Positions 56,684 to 64,000 of a stretch of 64,000 bases of DNA are shown here, piece after piece. Source of the DNA: Panaeolus papilionaceus (Eukaryota > Basidiomycota > Agaricomycetes > Agaricales); contig JADNRZ010000012.1 of the NCBI GenBank assembly GCA_015501605.1, positions 496,001 through 560,000 on the forward strand. Direction: 5' to 3'. The notes beneath the pieces were generated by a model that saw only the letters and a list, made by a program, of their open reading frames with translations, ran no database searches and was not told the origin of the DNA. The position numbers were made by a program, and so were the translations under genes. Positions within the stretch are counted from its first letter, which is position 1. Each line of letters opens with the position of its first letter.

Positions 56684-59600
56684 ATGAATTCGCCAGAGCC
56701 TCAGCCAGGTAGCCCCACAAAGTCGGGGCCTCCAAAAGTTCCTGTTCTTTCTACACAAGCACGCATCAAACAACCTTACCCTCACACCCACAATATGCCT
56801 AACGATAGGAGTCGCTGTCTACAGCAAATATTGGGCAATCTCAGGCTCTGCATAATCTTTGGACACCCATACTGTAAGTGTTACCAGTTAAACGTGTGAT
56901 AGCACCATAATATTAATATCGTTAAATTCACAAACGCGCTGAGTATTCCAAGGCTATTGAGATTGACCTCCGCAACAATTTAGAACTTGCTGAGTCAGAT
57001 AGGTTCATAGAGTTCTTGTTTGCTTTCTGCGGAGCAAACGATGTCAATGACGTTGTCGTGAAGAAGGCTCAGGTCGAAGAAGCGTTTGCAAAGGTCCGCA
57101 CGCTGGTCAATGAGGACAAGGAACTGAGGGGTAAATTTAACAAGTAAGCGTGCGCAAATTGGACCATGCCACCACAGTCATCACTAACTCTTTGCCAGGC
57201 TTCCGGAAACTGTACCTGACGAAAAGGCCATGTACCAGCCTTTCGCTGAGGCATGCAACCATGCCTTTGCAGCTCTGGGAAAACTGAATTGCGACGGTCT
57301 GCCAGAGGTGTCTAAAGGCGAGGATGTCGTCATGGTTGTCACAGATTCTGGCTCCCCCTCTCAAGACCAAGATCATCAGGCTCAACATTACGGTTATAAA
57401 CCCGATATTTGCATCACCTTGTCGTCGTGCATCAAAAACTATATCAGCCAAGGCAAGGACGATGTATACAAGGTCTCCAAAGAATTCAAGGCATCATCCT
57501 TACATTGGCGGAACATTCTGTGCCCCATCGAAGTAAAACCGAAAGACGAACACCAAACCGCAAGACCTGCCTACGAATCACCCTTTTCGCCGCTTCGCCA
57601 CATCAAATTGTCGTCTGACTTGAAGCGTATTCACAGCTCGGAGTACAAGTCTGTACCGGAGGTCATTACCCGCGGTATGTCTCTATTACCCAAGAAATTT
57701 CCCCCTCCCTCTCATGTTCAGCCGAATTAATATCATCCATGAATCCAGGCAGGAAGAAGTCAGCTCCTGTTCACAGTCGTAGTCAGCCCCAGATTCGCAG
57801 CAGTACTCAAAACTACATTCCGATCTTGAGTGGCGCCAAACGGAAAGCTTCGCAGAAAGGAAAGGCTCCATCAAAAAAGACGAAGACAGAACATTCTGCC
57901 CCAGACACGCCAAACAACAACCCAGCATTATCCCAGGACGGTCAGGGAGGTGCCGATGGCATCATCAAACGGGATGCACGAATTCAGTTGGCATGCTACG
58001 GTGCGCATCGGATGTCCTCTGCTTTCGACGTCACTCACACTTGTCGCAAATTTCGCACGCCCGTTTTAACGGTCCCCATATACCGTTAGTACCCGTTTAT
58101 GGCGCTGAAGCCCGTTCGCCGTAGCCATTGAGCGTTGAAACGGCGTTGGGGACCCGTTTTCACTGTTAAAAATCCTCCGTAACCGGAGCGTGAATCGGCG
58201 TTGATGGCCCTGCTGTAACACCCCAAGGGTTTGTTGTAATGTGTTCCAACGGCCTCGGTCCGTTGAAGGCCGTCAGGCGCGGTTGTAACGGCTTACAACG
58301 CGTGACGACACCTTACCGGAAATTTGCGACACTGTTGGGATGCTGCTCGTTGGTGAGTGAAGCAAGCTATCCGTCACTTGGAATTTTGCTGAAGCATTGA
58401 CTTTTCTCTATTAGGGTACGACCTATCCATCTCGTGGTTTGATCGGCAAGGTGCCATCCAGTCTCACCTTTTCGACATCCACGAAAACCTACCCCACTTC
58501 CTCCTCCTTCTGCTTATATTGCAGCGATTTAGCCTTGGCCGGTGGGGCTATGCTGGAAATGCTGACAATTCGGGGCTTGCTGTGGAAACGCCGCAGGGTG
58601 ACAACCCGCCTCTTATTGCAACATTTGCGACACCCGACAAGGGACCTTTCTATTTTCAACCACAGCACGATGTCATTCATGCAGGGACGACTTTAGTCGG
58701 TCGCGGTCCGTGGGTCATTGGCGGCAGCAAGGAGAAAGACGATGTCGAGGTTGTCAAGGATTCTGAATGGAACGAGGCGCACCACCCCTACGTCCTGAAG
58801 TTATCGTGGCCCGAAGCTTCACGGAAAAGCGAGGTCGAGATTTTGGAAAAGATCGCCAAAATACATCAGCAAGAGTCCGGGTCCGACTTTGGAAACCTTC
58901 TCAATGGTCACATCCCAGTGGTCGAAGCCCACCTGGACCCTATCTTCCCTGGAAGCAACACAGGCACCATTCGCTATATTCTCGTCGAAAAATATGATGG
59001 TTCCGGTGCGAGACAGATGCGCTGCATCGTTTTCGAGCGATTGGTACCGCTTTCAACCTTGCCGGAGCCGCTGATGGTTCAAGGGTACATCGAGGCGTTT
59101 CTCTGTAAGTCTGCCAACATTGGCCTCTTGTTTTGCTTCGGCGATCTGACTATACCTTTCTTGTTAGGTCACCGTGCTCTTTGGTTGAAGGGTGTTTACC
59201 ACTGTGATGTTAGCGCTGGAAACCTAATGTGGCATCCCAGATGCAAAGCTGGGGTCCTGAATGACTTCGATCTCTCGAAATTCGACCTTGAAGCGCCTCC
59301 TGGAAGGGATAACACGGGAACGCTACCATTCATGGCGCTTGACCTGCTGACCACGGAGGGACTGCAGGGCAAGATTAAGCGCTTGTACCGACACGACGCT
59401 GAGGCGTTTGCATGGAGTTTTGCTTACATCTGCCTCAACCACACACTAAAGGGCGACAAAATTGTTGTCAATGCCAAACACCTGCTTGCCGCATGGTTCG
59501 CCGATATAAACAGCATACGTTCCAGTAAAGATGAGATCACGGGCCAATACTGGGACAAAATGGAGGCTCCTGCTTATCCTCACACAAAGTATCTGGCTGC

Positions 59601-59922
59601 ATCACTTGTGGGTTATTACCTTAATCGCTTTGATGATCAGAAGAGGGCCTGGCGGTTACCAACGAGGAGTACCATTTCGGCAACCAGTGCCATGACTTAC
59701 GAAGAGAGAACGGACTCAAAACACTTTGTCGCAAATGTACTGGCCATTCGTAATTGGTTGGAGTCTGAGAAGCAGAGACTGATCCAGAGCTTTTCAGGGA
59801 CCAGTACAAGGATTTCAGAATGTTATGCGGCAAAATGGACAGCATTGAAAGATGTCTCCACTCTACTGGTACCAGATTTAGATTTAGATGATGAGTTAGC
59901 CTACGAATTGACTACGAACTAG
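56684..59922 (+). pseudogene. FunK1 kinase copy 4, disrupted by frameshift and MITE
   Basis: A close paralogue of copy 2 with the same exon plan. Three lesions: (1) a 1-base deletion in exon 1 shortly after the codons for MPN (copy 2 GAACAGACG, here GATAGGAG), shifting the frame to the exon end (56873); (2) the acceptor of intron 1 is lost (copy 2 AAAAG|ACGCCC, here CACAAACGCGC, near 56935); (3) a 290-bp inverted-repeat element at 58042-58331 splits the exon between DVTHT and VGMLLVG, bringing a stop codon after 13 codons. After the element the frame is clean to the end, including LGRWGYAGNADNSG, the catalytic loop YHCDVSAGNLMWHPRCK and GVLNDFDLSKFD. The kinase C-terminal half could still be translated from an internal ATG (58519), but the full protein cannot. 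Confidence 0.85.
58042..58331. mobile_element. 290-bp MITE with 13-bp terminal inverted repeats
   Basis: The ends are TGTCGCAAATTTC and GAAATTTGCGACA, perfect 13-base inverted repeats. Comparison with the uninterrupted copies 1 and 2 gives the empty site CACACT|GTTGG or equivalent, so the insertion is precise. The flanks share CT (with TGT...ACA ends), or up to ACACT if the TIR overlaps the duplication, so the target duplication is 2-5 bases. It has no open frame and is GC-richer than its surroundings. Its internal repeats include CGGCCTCGGTCCGTTGAAGG-type segments and several AACGGC motifs. The absent counterpart in copy 2 shows insertion after the duplication. The transposase source is not in the window; superfamily not assignable. 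Confidence 0.9.
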
Positions 59923-60443
59923 ACGTAGTAGACATTCATCCAATTTATATGTGTTGTGTATGCAATTTAGCTTTGATGTTCCAACTCCTCAACTTTCGAC
60001 TACCAGCACACATGGCTGCCATGGCAGGCCATATCTTTCTTATTGGTATATACATAAGTTGATACTGAAACTCGAGTTTGAACATAGCTCATGACTGAAC
60101 TTCAATCAAGTTACAGCAATTCGAGCCCAATTCGGCAGAGAGAACAGCGAGCAATTCGCAAGCACTTGTGTCGCCTTGGCCCTCGCGTCGTCTAGCTCCC
60201 TCAAACATACAATGAACGCCCGCCTCATTTGCATCATGCACACCCTTTCACATTCAAAAATAAATTCTAGATCACGCTCCGTATCTTATGTACATCTCAA
60301 CCAATATTATAATCGTCAACATTATCTTTCCAAATATCTGTTTACACTGCAAGTAACAGCCACGTTCGTAATATAAAACCCAAAAACCGCTTTCCGCGAT
60401 CAAGTTTGGGAATATAGTCTAGCAATTCAACGGAGAGATGACA
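59923..60443. other. Collapsed duplicate of the FunK1-DUF1996-mitochondrial gene block
   Basis: After FunK1 copy 4 come, in order: 3' flank as after copy 2 (59923-60125); a 52-base piece of DUF1996 (60131-60182, like 50682-50733, more than 80% identical by eye); a 38-base piece of exon 3 of the mitochondrial gene (60179-60216, like 54667-54705); its 3' flank (60217-60340, like 55160-55310); then the UTP22 tail. The order mirrors 48.9-55.5 kb, with FunK1 copy 3, most of DUF1996, PSF1 and most of the mitochondrial gene missing. No gene is functional here. Confidence 0.8.
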
Positions 60444-63400
60444 TCATAATGTCCTCTGGATGATGATTTTTTTAATGATGCCTTTCCCCAGCCGCTCTAT
60501 CTCTGCAATGATGGTGTTCTGGTTCAGGGCGACGAGTCCCTTGTCCTTGGCCTTTTCGTTTTCCTGTTCGACAATGGATGGGTCAGACAAAGAAACAAGG
60601 GTTAAACTATAAGCGCAGGGTGACCTGCCTTTTTCACGGGCACACTTGAAAACCCGCCGAGCACCCGGAAAGGACGTGGTTCTTTTAAGCTGGGATCCCA
60701 GACGGCACCAAATATGTCGCCTCCGAAGGGGTCATAAAAGATTTTAAATGTGTCTGCGTAGATGCGCTATGAAATAAGCGGTATCAATGTGCACATTCCC
60801 AGAGGTTTATATGAAACAAAACAGTCAAACCTGGAGATCGCTGAATAAAAACCTGGCTGGATCGAATCCAGGAATAACGGAGACCTGCCCTTCTTGAGCG
60901 AGATTAGCATATTTTCCTCGCTTGATGAGGAGGTCGACGTCGGCGTTGATGTTGTGGTGGTATCGCGGCAGAATAGAGGGGTCGAGTTTGATCAGGAAGT
61001 CATAATCTTCTGTGGGGTGGATGAACAAGGACTAGAGATCAAAGTTAATCAGCGTCGTTTATCGAGTATCACAGAGACGAAACAGACAGCTCACCTTGAC
61101 GTCAAGATGATCCCGCTCAATGTTTTGCATGTACTGCCATGTTGCCGTAGCGAGTGCACGCACACGGTTCGCCACAACGATGTCAGGCCCACAATGCGTC
61201 CACATATGCCCCTCCTGATCCTGCTCCGTTGATATCTTCCACACACTCGCGAGAACAACCTTAGGCACGGTCTGTTTCGTTGCTGCATCGATAGCAGTGT
61301 CACCGTACAGTGGTACGAACAAGCCTTCCTCCCACTTCCAATCTTTCAGGAACTGAACGACAGCTGCGAAACCGCGCTCCTTGCTACCCGGGACGAGGTG
61401 CTTCGCTGTCTGCTCTGCATCAGTTTCTTGCGTAATTTTGTGGCCTCCTCCAAGGAAGAACGAAGCACAGATAATCTCAATAGCTTCGTCACTGATATGA
61501 CCTTGCAATATCCAGTGCGAAGCCAACCACCGCTTCACCAACCTTACCGTCCCAGCAAAGGCTGAGTAATGATGGGACAGCGCGGCAATAGCACGATGAT
61601 GACGGGGAGCGTGGATATACCGCCGGAGATGGACTTCCTTGGCTTCAACAGCTTCATTATAAAGAGGCGACTTCTTCTCCTTCGTCTTGGACACGATATG
61701 TGGCATCGTAGCTTTGCGTCCACCAATGATCTGGTCAAGAAGGTACACCTCGCGATCGTGCCATATCCGCGCAGCGAATGACCAGCCTTGGGGAGTGACA
61801 ACCTCGAGGTACGCCTGGTCCATGATGGGTGAATCATGGACACCGTCTCCTGTAACGACCTGAGCGCGCAGTCCGTCAACAGCCTGCATCAACGAGCTTC
61901 CAACGTGCTCAAGGAAAGCGAGTTTGATAGCTTGGATAGCTTTGAGCTCATCCGGCCACCTGGAGGATTTCTCAAACTCGATGATGATTTCCATGTGGGG
62001 TGTATAGCGAGAGTTGGGTGGAAGGAGGGGTGCCAGGGATGATGGGAGAGGAACAGGGCTGAAGACGGTGGTGTAGCGGAGAGAATCTGAGATGGGGCTG
62101 ATGTTGAGGAGCCCTAGAGGGAGCTTGTCGTCGAGTTTTTTAATCTCTCGCACAAGATCGTCAAATGCAGTCATAGCAGCTTTGAAGCCGGTAGGAGCAC
62201 CAGAGGCGAGGATATCCTTCGAGATAACAGTCGGAAGCCTAAGAACAGAGTCAAAGGACGACTGCCACGTCTCCGCTGCATCATCTGCAATATTGAAGTG
62301 TCTCTTCAGTAGATGACGGACAATCATAGATGGGACATGCATCCTTTCATCGGCCGTTGAAACCTCCCAAACCACACTTTCCACAATTCTTCCATCTTTG
62401 AAGCGACGCAACTCGGCTTTGTTACCCCAGAAGTCCCGGAACTCTTGACGAGCAACTTCATCGGTGTCTTCAGCAGCTGGACCGTGATCCACCAATCTGA
62501 AAGCGTTCGCCGGGTCGTTAATGATGCCAACAAACACTGATTCAGGGCTGGAGGGATGTGCTTGAGATAGTGATCGCCCTGAAGTTGACGGATGGAGGAG
62601 TGCTACGGCTCTTGATCGGTCACCGAGACCTTTGCGTAGAATTTCATTCATAGAAGCTAACAGTTGATTAGCAGGAACTCCTGCGTCCAGTGTCGCGTGA
62701 ACAGATGATTCCCTCGGTTTAGCTGAAGAAAGGTCGACCCTGAAATCGAACGTGAGGCGTTACTCCAGTTGAAAATATAAAAATTCTTACTTGAGCACAA
62801 TGTCGAAACGAGTGAGGAGGTCGCGATGGTCTTGCATGAAGGCGGTCTGAAACGGGTCTCCCGAAAAGTCCAGCTGGTTCAGAGCTTCCAGGGATTTGAC
62901 AGCATCGTATTGTAACTGATTTGCCAGTTAGTTGTGTGCAAAATGGACCAGAGGCCATATGGACGTACGAGTTTAAGTGAGTTCAAAGGGATGGTATCAA
63001 GCAGGTTAACTAATGAAACAGAATCGACGAATGTTGGCACTTGATATTCTTCCAAAGGATACTGCGGAACTAGGTTAGCGATATACGTGAGCAGAAAAAG
63101 GTTTCGCCCACCCGTTGACCATCAGGCGACTTCACAAATACACCTCCTGCAGAAAAGTCGTTTTTTGCTAATGAAAAATAATCAGATATGGGTGATACAA
63201 TAGCCTGCATAAATGAATCATACCGAGGAACTCAAGGGCCGCTTTGAAGAGCTGATAAGAGCTCAAACCCTTTCCAACTGATCTCCGTTGTTTTGATTTT
63301 GGAACTCCTGTCCTTGGTTCCTCCCCGTTCAGAAGGAGGGCCAACAACGACCACCAAAATGACCCCGCTCCGTCAAAGCCATGCACACATGCTCTGTCGC

Positions 63401-64000
63401 CCTCTCCGTAGCCTCTCTGGTTTGTCCATATCCGAAGTAGCGTCAAAGCGTCAGAGAATGAGGCACAATCTGCTTGCAAGGCATGGATTGCGAGTAAGTA
63501 AGGACGTGGTGACAGTGTGCGGAGAAAAGCGTTATTGTAACGAGGTGTAGATGGATGCGATGCCGTCGAAGACTCTGCACCTTCATTATTTGTGTGAATG
63601 CGAATGTTAGAATGAGATGGTGATAGTCGGTGGAGTGGCATGGGAGACGTTGCGGAGAGAACGGGAAGGATACAGATTTTGGCGTTTAGTTTCAGTAGGT
63701 CCTGGTTGGACTCGACTAAAATCATGTCAACGGGCGAAAGCTTGCGATGAAAACGGCGAACATACTATTTTTGGGGGTGAGGACGAGCTTTGTGAGTCGA
63801 GGATCACCATTGAGGGAATCGTAGCTAACATCAACGTTAAGTTTAGATTTGGGATTTTGAATAGCAGCGGCAATGGTGGCAAGATAAAACGCTCTTTTGT
63901 GGAAGAACCGTCCGTTCAAATAGTCTTTCTCCTGGAAGAGATCCTGAAAACGACTTTGAATGAAAATCACAAATCATTTCAGGGAAAGGTTGGCGTACGT
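60444..64000 (-). CDS. UTP22: UTP22 (Nrap family), 5' end outside window
   Basis: A conserved nucleolar component of the small-subunit processome, part of the UTP-C module; its nucleotidyltransferase-like repeats are probably non-catalytic. Last codons ..IIIQRTL then TGA 60444-60446. Visible from the right edge inward (N- to C-terminal): DLFQEKDYLNGRFFHKRAFY, a segment ESNQDLLKLNAKICILPVLS, AFLRTLSPRPYLLAIHALQA, RNYGEG-like loop FDGAGSFWWSLLALLL, EFRDFWGNKAELRRFKDGRI, then MDQAYLEVVTPQGWSFAARI. Toward the C-terminus come FLKDWKWEEGLFVPLYGDTA, IERDHLDVK, ILPRYHHNINADVDLL, DPFGGDIFGAVWDPSLKEPR and LVALNQNTIIAEIERLGKGI. Exons are separated by short introns, one at 63998-63944. Its tail is partly duplicated at 55300-55505. 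Confidence 0.93.

Overview
The window looks like the nuclear genome of a mushroom-forming basidiomycete (Agaricomycetes). Genes are cut by many short GT-AG introns (about 45-70 nt). They include families typical of that group: FunK1 fungal protein kinases, a DUF6533 membrane protein, DUF1996 secreted proteins and DUF6914-like proteins. These sit among conserved eukaryotic housekeeping genes. No rRNA, tRNA, CRISPR or autonomous transposon was recognised. Species cannot be named from the sequence.

Layout. 1-18 kb is gene-poor. It holds a DUF6533 seven-helix-type membrane protein, the polyprenyl diphosphate synthase COQ1 and a dispersed family of small secreted cysteine-containing proteins. That family has two intact copies (12.3 and 14.7 kb, minus strand) and two degraded copies (5.4-6.2 kb and 17.0 kb). 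18-24 kb carries the SUMO E1 subunit UBA2 and a GPI-anchored GH16 glucanase-like protein. 24-29 kb holds three DUF6914-like genes and a small APH-type phosphotransferase. 29-41 kb is a dense housekeeping block: RAD17 clamp loader, F-box protein, a coiled-coil/Pro-Ser-rich protein, 3-hydroxyanthranilate dioxygenase BNA1, an Asn-Ser-Tyr-Gly repeat protein and a mitochondrial stomatin-like protein.

41-60.5 kb is the most unusual region. Four FunK1 kinase genes or remnants surround DUF1996, the GINS subunit PSF1 and an uncharacterised probable mitochondrial protein. The fourth FunK1 copy, its 3' flank, a ~50-bp scrap of DUF1996, a ~38-bp scrap of the mitochondrial gene and its 3' flank recur in the same order before UTP22. 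A truncated UTP22 3' end lies at the other side (55.3-55.5 kb). This is what a tandem segmental duplication followed by internal deletions would leave. A 290-bp element with perfect 13-bp terminal inverted repeats (a MITE) interrupts the fourth FunK1 copy. The window ends inside UTP22 (minus strand, 5' end outside).

Genes with clear roles cover ubiquinone synthesis (COQ1), SUMO activation (UBA2), checkpoint and replication (RAD17, PSF1), NAD/kynurenine metabolism (BNA1), mitochondrial membrane organisation (stomatin-like) and ribosome biogenesis (UTP22). They do not form one pathway. The accessory genes are lineage-specific families of unknown function. Exon boundaries were read by eye from splice signals, frame continuity and paralogue comparison.
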